Source: Schlesneria paludicola DSM 18645 (lineage in GTDB: Bacteria; Planctomycetota; Planctomycetia; Planctomycetales; Planctomycetaceae). From it: a DNA stretch of 33,910 nt. The notes beneath the pieces are model-generated. The model was not told the origin of the DNA, ran no database searches, and saw only the letters and a list, made by a program, of their open reading frames with translations. Positions 24,164 to 32,743 of the stretch are shown in pieces. The number at the start of each line of letters is the position of its first letter. Within the stretch, counting starts at the first letter, position 1. The position numbers were made by a program, and so were the translations under genes. The stretch lies in NCBI GenBank assembly GCA_945862235.1, contig CAMAYU010000046.1, positions 1 to 33,910 on the forward strand, given 5' to 3'.

Positions 24164-26203
24164 ATGAAGTTCACTCACCAGCCGGGAGCGACTCCCGTTG
24201 ACGGCTTCACGATCCGGCGCGGCATCCACCGCGGCGGGTTTGGTGAGGTCTATTACGCCGTCAGCGACGCGGGGAAAGAGGTCGCGCTCAAGCTGATTCA
24301 GCACGAGCAGGAGGTTGAGCTGCGCGGTGTCACGCAGTGCCTGAATCTCAAACATCCCAATCTCGTGAACCTGTTCGATGTGAGGACCGACTCGCACGGT
24401 GAACACTGGGTCGTGATGGAGTACGTGAACGGGTCGAGTCTCGAAGATGTCCTTGCCGCGTTCCCGAACGGGCTGCCGCTTGATGAGGTCCGCGATTGGC
24501 TGACCGGTCTGGTGGCGGGCGTCTCGCATCTGCACGAGCGCGGCATCGTCCATCGCGATCTCAAGCCGGCCAACGTCTATCGCGAGAACGGCACGGTGAA
24601 GGTGGGCGATGTCGGCCTGTCGAAGAAACTCGGCAGCGATCGTCGCGGCGCGCACACGCAGAGCGTCGGGACCGTCTACTACATGGCTCCCGAAGTGGCG
24701 CGAGGACAATATGGCCCCGAGGTCGATGTCTACAGCCTCGGCATCATGCTGTACGAACTGCTCACGGGCCGAGTCCCCTTCTCGGGTGAGACCACCGCCG
24801 AAATCTTGATGAAGCATCTGACCGCTCTACCCGACCTCGCTCCGCTCCCCGAGCGGTTCCGTCCTGTCGTGGCCCACGCATTGGAGAAAGACCCGCACCA
24901 GAGAACTCCCAACGCGATGCAGTTGGAAGAGGAGTTCGTTCACGCCCTCAACGACACTCTGTCCTCAGCCTCTCCCTTTTCTCCCTCCCCTCGTTTGGGA
25001 GGGCCGGGGAAGTGGGATGATCCACGAGCGACGCTAAATGGCCACTCCACTTCATTCGCATCGAACACTCCAGTGGATGCCCTTTTAACTCCAGCCGCCC
25101 CCCTCCCTAACCCTCCCCGCCGAGGGGAGGGAACCAGCAGTCCGACGTTCGCAACCGACACTGTTGTCCCGCCGCCGATCCCCGTGAAGACGAGTCCTGC
25201 AACTGCAACAAACTCATCCACTCCGAACAGCCGGGGCCGGACTTCGACGAACAGGCATCGCCTCGTGAGGCCATCCAAGACCACGGTCTCTGACCTGCGA
25301 CGTTGGGTCGGTCTGACCATCGTCGTAGTCTGCGGCCTCATCATCTTTGCGCCGGGAACCGCCCGCGCGTGGGTTGGTCTGGCGGCCATCGTGTTTGCGT
25401 TTGCGACCTCGGTCTTCACTCGCTTTCACTGGAACGGAGACGGCGACGATCTGGAGTCCCTCGACGAACCCGCCACACCGTTGAAGCAGGCTCTCGTGCA
25501 ACCGGTCAGCTCGACACGTAGTCGGTCTCAGGCGATGAATCAGATCCCACTGGGAAGCCTGTTGTCGCGCGAGGCTCTTCACGAATCTTCGTTCTCGCTG
25601 ACGTTGGCCAGTCTCTGCGCGTGCCTGCTGTCGGTGGGAACGTACTTCGCGCAGGAGTTTCTCGGCGGCAAACCTGCCGACACCCCGGCCGAACGGTTTG
25701 CGCTGTTCTTGGCGACGACGATGGCGGGCGCGTGGACGCTCATCCTCGCCAACCAATGCACGCGCAGAACGAGCTGGGGCGACCGGCATCCGCGCCTAGT
25801 AAATCTCGTCGCGGGAATCCTCGTCGGGACGTTGGCCTTCGGTGTCGACGAGTTCTTGAAAGTCGAATATCTGAGCACCGGGATGCCTCGATCGGCGTTT
25901 CAATCGTTGGGCGTTCACGCGCTGACGGCGGGTGGCGCGAACCCGACGTGGCTCGGTTACGTCGTCTTCTTCGGCTTGCTGTTTGTCGTGAAGCGCTGGT
26001 GGGTCGATATGGATGTTCAGAGGCCGAAACGTTTGAGTCTCGGACGGCTCTCCTCTGCATGCGGCATCGCGTTCTTGGTGACGGTCTTCTTCGAGTTCCC
26101 CGCCAGACCGGCGATGCTCTGGGCCGTCATGCTCTCCGCCACAATCCAACTCGCCACGCCGTGGTCCCCCACACGCCGCCGCGAATCATTTTGGTGGAGC
26201 TGA
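24164..26203 (+). CDS. Membrane-spanning Ser/Thr protein kinase (Hanks type)
   Basis: A 679-residue protein. The kinase domain spans about 15-265. IHRGGFGEVY is the Gly-rich loop, Lys43 in VALKLI binds ATP, HRDLKPAN carries catalytic Asp132, and VGTVYYMAPE is the activation-segment end. The magnesium motif reads DVG (148-150), not DFG; the essential Asp is kept, so activity is likely. A Pro/Ser/Thr-rich linker (about 266-370) holds two repeat-derived pieces. Two hydrophobic helices follow near 382-425, and a further block of about six near 475-670, making the C-terminal half an integral membrane domain of no recognised family. Planctomycetes have many such kinases. The next gene begins three bases after the stop, so the two are surely cotranscribed. 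Confidence 0.92.
   Translation: MKFTHQPGATPVDGFTIRRGIHRGGFGEVYYAVSDAGKEVALKLIQHEQEVELRGVTQCLNLKHPNLVNLFDVRTDSHGEHWVVMEYVNGSSLEDVLAAFPNGLPLDEVRDWLTGLVAGVSHLHERGIVHRDLKPANVYRENGTVKVGDVGLSKKLGSDRRGAHTQSVGTVYYMAPEVARGQYGPEVDVYSLGIMLYELLTGRVPFSGETTAEILMKHLTALPDLAPLPERFRPVVAHALEKDPHQRTPNAMQLEEEFVHALNDTLSSASPFSPSPRLGGPGKWDDPRATLNGHSTSFASNTPVDALLTPAAPLPNPPRRGEGTSSPTFATDTVVPPPIPVKTSPATATNSSTPNSRGRTSTNRHRLVRPSKTTVSDLRRWVGLTIVVVCGLIIFAPGTARAWVGLAAIVFAFATSVFTRFHWNGDGDDLESLDEPATPLKQALVQPVSSTRSRSQAMNQIPLGSLLSREALHESSFSLTLASLCACLLSVGTYFAQEFLGGKPADTPAERFALFLATTMAGAWTLILANQCTRRTSWGDRHPRLVNLVAGILVGTLAFGVDEFLKVEYLSTGMPRSAFQSLGVHALTAGGANPTWLGYVVFFGLLFVVKRWWVDMDVQRPKRLSLGRLSSACGIAFLVTVFFEFPARPAMLWAVMLSATIQLATPWSPTRRRESFWWS
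24981..25011 (+). repeat. Palindromic repeat in the kinase linker (copy a)
   Basis: CTCCCTCCCCTCGTTTGGGA followed by GGGCCGGGGAA contains CCCTCCC and GGGAGGG arms. It encodes about residues 273-283 (SPSPRLGGPGK) and keeps frame. Confidence 0.6.
25098..25132 (+). repeat. Palindromic repeat in the kinase linker (copy b)
   Basis: CCCCCCTCCCTAACCCTCCC then CGCCGAGGGGAGGGA. It resembles the CCCTCACCCTAACCC family (shared CCCTAACCCT core and closing GAGGGG), but with shorter arms. It encodes about residues 312-323 (PLPNPPRRGEG), again in frame. Confidence 0.7.
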
Positions 26204-26206
26204 ACC

Positions 26207-27211
26207 ATGAACGAGAACAGAGAAGAAGTCTTCCAACTTGAACCACGAGTTGACCTCGCGTTTTTGTCGAAGGTCATGCTTTTGATTGTCGTTTTGACTG
26301 TGATCGTCGTCTTGGTGAAATTCGTTTGGCCTCGCATCCGATGCAGAACACAGACACAACCCGTCACTCGAAAACATCGCTCCATTCGGTTCATACCATC
26401 ACGCGCGACGATGCTTGCGTTCGCTCGCGAGTCCGTCTGGCTGGGGGTCCCCTACGTCGTGGCCCTCTCGTTTGTAATCACGTGCGGCCCATTCGAGTCC
26501 CGAAGTCGAGGACTGTCCGCGAAGGTCACGACACCCGCGTCATCCCCTTCGTCCCCCGTCACACCTCAAGGAATGATCCTGCGAGTGGAACCGGGTTCAG
26601 ATACTCGGGTCGAGGCTCATCGCGACTCGAACGGCATCCAAACGACGAACATCACCGTCTCGCCCTCAAACGCCGTTCCGACCTCGGATGCCAGCCCGCA
26701 TGACACCCCCGCGAAGGTCGCTCCACAGCGTCCTGCGTGGGTAGACCAGAAGCGCGTGATCGACGGCGACTGCACACGAATCGTCCTCACCAGCCAGCAG
26801 TACGCGACCAAGGAAGAGGCCGAACAAGAGTTGCGAGTCGCCGCCGTGAAGCTCGTCGAGCAAGACCTGCAACGGATTCAAGCCGGTTCATTCCGGCCCA
26901 CAACGTGGCAACCGGCGGCCGCCGACGTGATCGCGCACGCGGTCCAGCAGCGGTACGACGAGATCGCCGATCACGACTTCGGCAAGTTCACGCATCCGAT
27001 GATTCGCGTCTCTTGGCAAGTCGAACTCTCCCCGCGCGTCCGCACCGAGTTCGCTCCCGCCTGGCGGCGTGCGTTGATCTCGTTCCGCATCATGCTCGTC
27101 GCCGCAATCGCGATCGACTTCACGGCGCTAGCGACACTGAGCCTGATGTACTTCCGAATCGCCGCCCGCATGCGAGGCCAATCGCGCGAGGCCAGTCTCA
27201 CGGCGGACTGA
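26207..27211 (+). CDS. Membrane protein paired with the kinase, family not recognised
   Basis: A 334-residue protein starting three bases after the kinase stop, with GGAG (26196-26199) 7 nt before the ATG. Two N-terminal hydrophobic helices (19-41 and 77-94) and one near the C-terminus (about 291-316) frame a central extracytoplasmic-looking or soluble region. That region has a Thr/Ser/Pro-rich linker (VTTPASSPSSPVTPQGM) and a small domain (about 165-285: RVIDGDCTRIVLTSQQYATK, AVKLVEQDLQRIQ, MIRVSWQVELSP). Tight coupling suggests it is a partner, regulator or substrate of the kinase. No catalytic motif is seen and no family is assigned. Confidence 0.75.
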   Translation: MNENREEVFQLEPRVDLAFLSKVMLLIVVLTVIVVLVKFVWPRIRCRTQTQPVTRKHRSIRFIPSRATMLAFARESVWLGVPYVVALSFVITCGPFESRSRGLSAKVTTPASSPSSPVTPQGMILRVEPGSDTRVEAHRDSNGIQTTNITVSPSNAVPTSDASPHDTPAKVAPQRPAWVDQKRVIDGDCTRIVLTSQQYATKEEAEQELRVAAVKLVEQDLQRIQAGSFRPTTWQPAAADVIAHAVQQRYDEIADHDFGKFTHPMIRVSWQVELSPRVRTEFAPAWRRALISFRIMLVAAIAIDFTALATLSLMYFRIAARMRGQSREASLTAD

Positions 27212-27320
27212 AGCACTTGGCCACCAGTGTGGTGCCGTGCGCACGGATACTCATCATCCACTCGCTCTGCCAAGAGCCATCTGTGCTGATGGCGGCTCGC
27301 GTCACAACGCGCATCTCCCT

Positions 27321-27377
27321 GTAGGACGGACACTCTTGCCCGTCGACCAGTCTGACGGGCAAGAGTGTCCGTCCTAC
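27321..27377. repeat. GTAGGA-type inverted repeat, copy 2: perfect 24-nt arms
   Basis: Arms 27321-27344 and 27354-27377 pair perfectly around a 9-nt spacer. It differs from copy 1 at two arm positions, each change being mirrored in the opposite arm. Confidence 0.95.
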
Positions 27378-27441
27378 GTTTGCGTTGATGATCGGGTGAA
27401 TGCGTCGAGGAAACCCGTTCTTCCCGGTCGGTTTCTTGGCC

Positions 27442-27533
27442 CTCTGCCCCCGTGTCCTCCCGTGCTCCCCGTGGTTCACAATCGCGACCAAAGCAATGAA
27501 CCACGGGGAGCACGGGAGGACACGGGGTCAGAG
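27442..27533. repeat. Inverted repeat, 37-nt arms, 18-nt spacer
   Basis: Arms 27442-27478 and 27497-27533 pair with one mismatch (core GTGTCCTCCCGTGCTCCCCG). It is the longest arm pair in the window. With copy 2 of the GTAGGA family it fills most of the 460-nt gap 27212-27671, which holds no gene. A partial look-alike (AACCACGGGGAACACGGGCA) is at about 32157-32176. Confidence 0.92.
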
Positions 27534-27671
27534 GAGAACTCGTTTTATCAGGACGCGGGACGGGCTTCCGCCAAGCTCCTCCGGCTATCATTCTCTGGCA
27601 CGTTGGCTCGACGGCACACATCGCCGTTGCGGCCGGTCAGAGACTGCTTCCTCTTGAGTTGTCCGTTGAAC

Positions 27672-30536
27672 ATGAACCGACTGTTGCTCATCACAGGGTT
27701 GTTGGCCTTCATCGTCGTCGATGCGTGGGGACAGGCTCCTGCTGCGGTAGACCAGCGGGCTGAAGAGCAAGCGGCCAGCGACTTCTTCGAGCGAGAAGTC
27801 CGACCAATTCTCGTCGAACATTGCCAGTCGTGTCATGGCGCGAAGAAGCAGGAGGCGGGGCTGCGGCTCGATTCGGCGAAGAGTCTCGCGGCAGGTGGCG
27901 ACAGCGGTGTGGCGATCATTCCCGGCTCGGCCGACAAGAGCCGATTGATCGAGGCCGTACGCTACGGCGGTTTGACGAAGATGCCTCCGCGCGGGAAGCT
28001 GCCGGACAAGTCGATTGCGTCGTTAGAGAAGTGGGTCGCGGCTGGAGCGCGTGGCTGGAACGCGGATCCCAACCAACGACCTGCGCCGAGCGTTGACGAC
28101 AATTCAAAGAACGCCGCGCGCGAGCATTGGGCGTTTCAACCAATTCGTTCGCCGGTCATTCCCACCGTGAAGGCTGTTAATCGAGTGGCGACTCCCGTCG
28201 ATGCCTTCATCCTGGCGCGACTCGAAGCGGCGGGGATCGCACCAAGTCCACCTGCCGACCGCCGCACACTCATTCGTCGCGCGACGTTCGATCTGCACGG
28301 CTTGCCGCCGACGCTTGCTGAGGTCGCGACGTTTGAAGAGGACACCGCGCCGGATGCGTTTTCGCGCGTGGTACAACGGCTGCTCGATTCGCCGCGCTAC
28401 GGAGAACGTTGGGGGCGGCACTGGCTCGATGTCGCTCGGTACTCGGACACGAAGGGCTATGTGCGGCTGAACGAGAACCCGCGCTTCCCCAGTTCTTGGA
28501 CGTACCGCGACTACGTGATCCGCGCGTTCAACGAGGACCTGCCGTTCGACAAATTCATTGTCGAACAACTCGCCGCCGACCTTCAGCGCCCCGACTCCAG
28601 TTCAGGCGAGAACCTCGCCGCCCTCGGCTTTCTCACGCTGGGCCCCCGTTTTCTGAACAGCCCGCACGACATCATCGACGACCGGATCGATGTGGTGACG
28701 CGCGGGTTGCTTGGACTGACCGTGTCGTGTGCCCGCTGTCACGATCACAAGTTCGACCCGCTCCCGACGCGCGACTACTACAGCCTGCACGGCGTCTTCG
28801 CGAGTTCCGTCGAGCCGCGTGTCCCGCCGCTGATCCTCCCCGCGTCGCAGCAGGTGCCGTTTGAAAAATATCTGACCGAACTGCGTCAGCGATCGAAGCA
28901 ACTCGACGAGTATCTGCTCGCCCAGCACGAGGCGCTGACGGCGTCGTTCCGAGCAAAAATGGCCGAATACCTGTTGGCTGGCCAGCGCGAACCGTTGCAG
29001 GCGAACTTCCTCGCAGTGATGTTCCTGATCGACGCGAGCAAAGACTTGAATCCCGTGATGGTCCAGCGTTGGGCACGGTTTCTGGAGCGAGCCCGACAAC
29101 GCCCCGAACCCGTCTTCGCGCCGTGGCATGAACTGGCCGCCGCGATCAAAGCCACCGGAGGTGACTCGCCGTCACTCACGCTTCCTCAAACGCGCAGTCT
29201 CATCGAACGTTGGCAATCCCGCGCGACAGCCGATTCACGCATCAACCCGCTCATCGTCGACGCCTGCGCCAAAACACCGCCGCTCAGCCTGACAGACGCT
29301 TCGCAAATCTATGCCCATCTCCTGGAGGAGGTGGCTCAACGTTGGCAGCGTCGCAGCGCAACCGATCCGACCGCGCAACGACTCGACGAACCCGAATGGG
29401 AGGAGTTGCGGCAGACGTTCTTCGGAGCGGACTCACCGTTGACGATCACGATTGATGATGTCGAAGAGTTCCTGTTCGTCGATGCCACGACGCAACAACA
29501 ACTTCACGCGAAGCAGCGGTTGGTGACCGATTGGATCGGCTCGCCCGAGGCGGCTCCGCACGCGATGGCCTTGGAGGACGCGCTGCATCCAAGTGACTCG
29601 CGCGTCTTCATTCGAGGCAACGCGAGCAACCTCGGTGAAGTCGTGCCGAGGCAGTTTCTCGCCGCGTTGTCTCGCGGTGAACGGCAGCCGTTTCGAGTCG
29701 GCAGCGGTCGGTTGGAACTCGCACGGGCGATTGCCAGCGCCGACAATCCGCTCACCGCGCGCGTCCTCGTCAATCGTGTCTGGCTGCACCATTTCGGCGC
29801 GGGTCTCGTGCGCACGCCCAGCGATTTCGGGCTACGTGGCGAACGACCGTCTCACCCCGAACTGCTCGATCATTTGGCGAGCTGGTTCATCGCGCAAGGC
29901 TGGTCGATCAAGCAACTGCATCGCGAGATCATGCTGTCCTCGACGTACCGACAGCAGAGTGCGGAGCCGGGGGAATCGCGCCGTACAACCGATCCGGAGA
30001 ATATTTTGCTTGGGAGCATGAACCGCCGGCGGCTCGATTGGGAATCGATGCGGGATGCGTTGCTCATGGTTTCGGGTCCGCTTGATCTCAAGCAAGGCGG
30101 TCCGTCGGTGGACTTGTTCGCGGGACCGATGTCATCGCGCCGGTCGGTCTACGGTTTCGTCGATCGCCAGAGTTTGCCGAGCGAACTGCGAACGTTCGAC
30201 TTCGCGCCGCCGGATGCGTCGAGTCCGGGGCGGCATCAATCGACAGTCCCTCAGCAAGCACTCTTCCTGATGAACGGCCCGTTTCTGAATCAGCTGGTTC
30301 AGCGTCTGGCCGCGCGGCCGGAGATCGCCGAACGAACGAAGTTGTCCGACAAGATCGAGGTTGTGCATCGGCTGCTGTTCGGTCGCGCGGCGCGCCCCGA
30401 TGAGATCGAGTTGGGCGAGCGGTTTCTCACGCCAGCAACCACCGACGCGCGGCCCGCTGACAAACAGTTCCTCTCGCCGTGGGAGGAATACTTACAGGTG
30501 CTGTTGTTGTCGAATGAGTTTTTGTTTGTGGATTGA
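27672..30536 (+). CDS. Planctomycete DUF1549/DUF1553 (PSCyt1-PSD1) protein, complete copy
   Basis: A 954-residue exported protein. The open frame extends to 27237, but that part translates two inverted repeats, so the ATG at 27672 (MNRLLLITGLLAFIVVDAWG, a signal peptide) is chosen; no strong SD is present. PSCyt1 carries CxxCH at 51-55 (CQSCH) and MPPRGKLP, a typical heme-c-type domain. DUF1549 follows (RRATFDLHGLPPTLAEV, SPRYGERWGRHWLD, then CARCHDHKFDP, a second CxxCH). DUF1553 ends the protein (ARVLVNRVWLHHFGAGLV, MNRRRLDWESMRDALLMVSG, SNEFLFVD). Compared with the copy at the window start it lacks the beta-rich insert and the palindromic repeat. The DUF1501 partner follows 71 nt downstream. 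Function is unproven; a role in redox-linked degradation of complex polymers has been suggested for such gene pairs. Confidence 0.95.
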   Translation: MNRLLLITGLLAFIVVDAWGQAPAAVDQRAEEQAASDFFEREVRPILVEHCQSCHGAKKQEAGLRLDSAKSLAAGGDSGVAIIPGSADKSRLIEAVRYGGLTKMPPRGKLPDKSIASLEKWVAAGARGWNADPNQRPAPSVDDNSKNAAREHWAFQPIRSPVIPTVKAVNRVATPVDAFILARLEAAGIAPSPPADRRTLIRRATFDLHGLPPTLAEVATFEEDTAPDAFSRVVQRLLDSPRYGERWGRHWLDVARYSDTKGYVRLNENPRFPSSWTYRDYVIRAFNEDLPFDKFIVEQLAADLQRPDSSSGENLAALGFLTLGPRFLNSPHDIIDDRIDVVTRGLLGLTVSCARCHDHKFDPLPTRDYYSLHGVFASSVEPRVPPLILPASQQVPFEKYLTELRQRSKQLDEYLLAQHEALTASFRAKMAEYLLAGQREPLQANFLAVMFLIDASKDLNPVMVQRWARFLERARQRPEPVFAPWHELAAAIKATGGDSPSLTLPQTRSLIERWQSRATADSRINPLIVDACAKTPPLSLTDASQIYAHLLEEVAQRWQRRSATDPTAQRLDEPEWEELRQTFFGADSPLTITIDDVEEFLFVDATTQQQLHAKQRLVTDWIGSPEAAPHAMALEDALHPSDSRVFIRGNASNLGEVVPRQFLAALSRGERQPFRVGSGRLELARAIASADNPLTARVLVNRVWLHHFGAGLVRTPSDFGLRGERPSHPELLDHLASWFIAQGWSIKQLHREIMLSSTYRQQSAEPGESRRTTDPENILLGSMNRRRLDWESMRDALLMVSGPLDLKQGGPSVDLFAGPMSSRRSVYGFVDRQSLPSELRTFDFAPPDASSPGRHQSTVPQQALFLMNGPFLNQLVQRLAARPEIAERTKLSDKIEVVHRLLFGRAARPDEIELGERFLTPATTDARPADKQFLSPWEEYLQVLLLSNEFLFVD

Positions 30537-30607
30537 ATCGCTCAGGGTGAATTGCCCACGCGGTTCAACGAGGTGGGCTTGATCGCAGTGCGAAAGGTGT
30601 TTTCAAC

Positions 30608-32014
30608 ATGGTGACGCGACGCGAATTGCTGGCTCGAACTGGCATCGGGTTGGGTGGTCTTGGCCTGATCGACTTGTTGGCGCGCGAGGTGCCAGCGGCG
30701 GGTGATGACTCGGCGGCGAACCCGTTGTCGCCGAAGAGGCCGCACTTCGCCGCGCAGGCCAAGCGGGTCATTCATCTCTTCATGAACGGCGGTGTCTCGC
30801 ACATCGACTCGTTCGATCCGAAGCCGGTCCTCGCGCAGTACCACGGTCGGACGCTGCCGACGGCGCTGCGGACGGAACGCAAAACGGGAGCGGCCTTCGC
30901 GTCCCCCTTCACGTTCGCAAAGCATGGTCGGAGCGGCATGGAGATCAGCGAACTGTTCCCGCACATGGGGCGCTCGGCCGATGACTTGTGCGTGATTCGG
31001 TCGATGCACACCGATGTCCCCAATCATGAGCCGTCGTACCTGATGATGAACTGCGGCGACACGCGGCAGTCGCGACCGAGCATGGGGGCGTGGGTGACGT
31101 ATGGTTTGGGGACCGACAATCAAAACCTCCCCGGCTTCGTGGTGATGTGTCCCGGCGGAGTTCCCGCGACGGCGGGAAACAACTGGCGATCGGCGTTCCT
31201 GCCCGGCGCGTATCAGGGGACGTACATCGACTCGCAGCACCGAGAGACTCACAAGCTGGTCGAACACATCCGCAACGACTTCGTCAGACCGGGCCGACAG
31301 CGGGCGCAGCTCGATCTACTGCGCGAGCTAAACCAACGGCATCTGGCTACGCGCGGCGACGAGGCTCCGCTGGAAGCGCGCATTCAATCATTTGAACTCG
31401 CGTACCGAATGCAGAGTGAGGCGACCGATGCCTTCGATGTGAGTCTCGAACCGCAGCACGTTCGCGAGAGCTACGGTGACACGACATATGGCCGACAACT
31501 TTTGATCGGTCGCCGTTTGCTCGAGCGAGGTGTGCGGTTCGTTCAAATCTGGCAGCGACCGGGCCAGCCGTGGGACGCGCACGACAACCTCGAAAAGAAT
31601 CATCGTGATCTCGCGAACGAATGTGATCGTCCGATCGGGGCGTTGCTGGATGACCTGCGGGCGCGCGGGATGCTCGACGACACGCTCGTTATTTGGGGCG
31701 GTGAGTTCGGTCGCACGCCGACGGTCGAGATTCCGACGCCCGGTGTTTCGTCAGTCGGTCAGGGCCGCGATCACAATCACTACGGGTTCTCAATGTGGCT
31801 GGCCGGTGGCGGCGTGAAGGGAGGCCACGTCCACGGCGCGACCGATGAACTCGGTTGGAACGCCGTCGAGAACCGCGTCCACATTCACGACCTGCACGCC
31901 ACGGTGCTGCATCTGCTGGGACTCGATCACGAACAACTGACCTACCGCTACGCCGGTCGCGACTTCCGGCTGACTGACGTTCACGGCAACGTCGTGCAGG
32001 AGTTGATCGCCTGA
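30608..32014 (+). CDS. DUF1501 family protein with twin-arginine-like leader, second copy
   Basis: A 468-residue protein. GAAAGGTG lies about 10 nt before the ATG. MVTRRELLARTGIGLGGLGL has paired arginines at 4-5 before a hydrophobic segment, consistent with Tat export. DUF1501 blocks are present: FMNGGVSHIDSFDPKPVL, SAFLPGAYQGTYID, GGEFGRTPTVEIPTPG, QGRDHNHYGFSMWLAGGGVK and HDLHATVLHLLGLDHEQLTY. It is a full-length paralogue of the protein at 2953-4380 but clearly diverged. Paired with the preceding DUF1549/DUF1553 gene. Confidence 0.95.
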   Translation: MVTRRELLARTGIGLGGLGLIDLLAREVPAAGDDSAANPLSPKRPHFAAQAKRVIHLFMNGGVSHIDSFDPKPVLAQYHGRTLPTALRTERKTGAAFASPFTFAKHGRSGMEISELFPHMGRSADDLCVIRSMHTDVPNHEPSYLMMNCGDTRQSRPSMGAWVTYGLGTDNQNLPGFVVMCPGGVPATAGNNWRSAFLPGAYQGTYIDSQHRETHKLVEHIRNDFVRPGRQRAQLDLLRELNQRHLATRGDEAPLEARIQSFELAYRMQSEATDAFDVSLEPQHVRESYGDTTYGRQLLIGRRLLERGVRFVQIWQRPGQPWDAHDNLEKNHRDLANECDRPIGALLDDLRARGMLDDTLVIWGGEFGRTPTVEIPTPGVSSVGQGRDHNHYGFSMWLAGGGVKGGHVHGATDELGWNAVENRVHIHDLHATVLHLLGLDHEQLTYRYAGRDFRLTDVHGNVVQELIA

Positions 32015-32743
32015 TGTGTGAGGCCGGAGAGTAGGCTGGCCTCGTCTACCCCAACGCGGCTCAGCCACAACCAAACTACGGCACGATCCGGGTGTGTCCA
32101 TTGATCGGCACATACTTCACTCTTCTTCGTGGTTACTTCTGGCGGTGCAAGAAAGAACCACGGGGAACACGGGCAGGCCGGTAGAGTACGTGCCATCGGG
32201 GTGATGCTTCCGCTTGGTCTTGCCAACTCAAATCGACGGGCACTCGAAGAAACAAAACGTGAGTCGTACAGATGGCGCGGATGAGGAGTGACAGGCGAAG
32301 GGTGACTCGAAGCCCGGCTCTGTTAGTCTGAGGCACGAAAGAAAATCGCAAGAGAGCGAACGACGGGACGATACGCTCCACCTGGCTTCCGGTGTTCACC
32401 TCTACTCATGGACGGAAGTGGCAACCGGTTCCTTCAACCCCAAACCTGTAAGCCCGCCCCCCGTCCCCCGTCCCGATCAAGCCCCAGACAAGCCCGCTCC
32501 TCCCCGTGGCATCGCGGATCGTGACGCCCCCCGAAGTCCCCTTGCGACATTTCTAAGTTGGCCAACCCTGTGACATTTCTATCTTGGTCCGAGAGTTCGT
32601 TTGGCAGTGCTGTTGATTGTTAGGGGCCATCACTAGAATTTGCCGCCTCACGCGGCAGCGACATTGGACTCGTACCGCCTCGTGCTGCGGCAACATCACC
32701 ACGGAATTTTCAACTCGGTTTCTTTCACAACGGGAGACAGTTC
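32015..32743. other. Gene-free stretch of 729 nt
   Basis: No credible gene was found on either strand; overlapping open frames are short, have no recognisable motif and lack an SD. It holds a fragment resembling the 27442 repeat (about 32157-32176), a C-rich run (about 32446-32535) and two direct repeats (32546-32587). It ends with a possible -10 box for the next gene (TAGAAT at 32634-32639, followed by GCCGCC). Confidence 0.6.
32546..32587 (+). repeat. Two imperfect 16-nt direct repeats
   Basis: GACATTTCTAAGTTGG (32546-32561) and GACATTTCTATCTTGG (32572-32587) have a 26-nt period and differ at three positions. They recall repeated sub-terminal sequences of insertion elements; no transposase is nearby. 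Confidence 0.7.

Noticed and set aside
24308..24620. Kinase considered as a pseudokinase because DFG reads DVG
   Set aside because: The metal-binding Asp, catalytic Asp and ATP-binding Lys are all present, so loss of activity is not supported.
27237..27671. N-terminal extension of the second DUF1549/DUF1553 gene (145 codons)
   Set aside because: It is the translation of two inverted repeats (GRTLLPVDQSDGQECPSY), and a good signal peptide begins at 27672.
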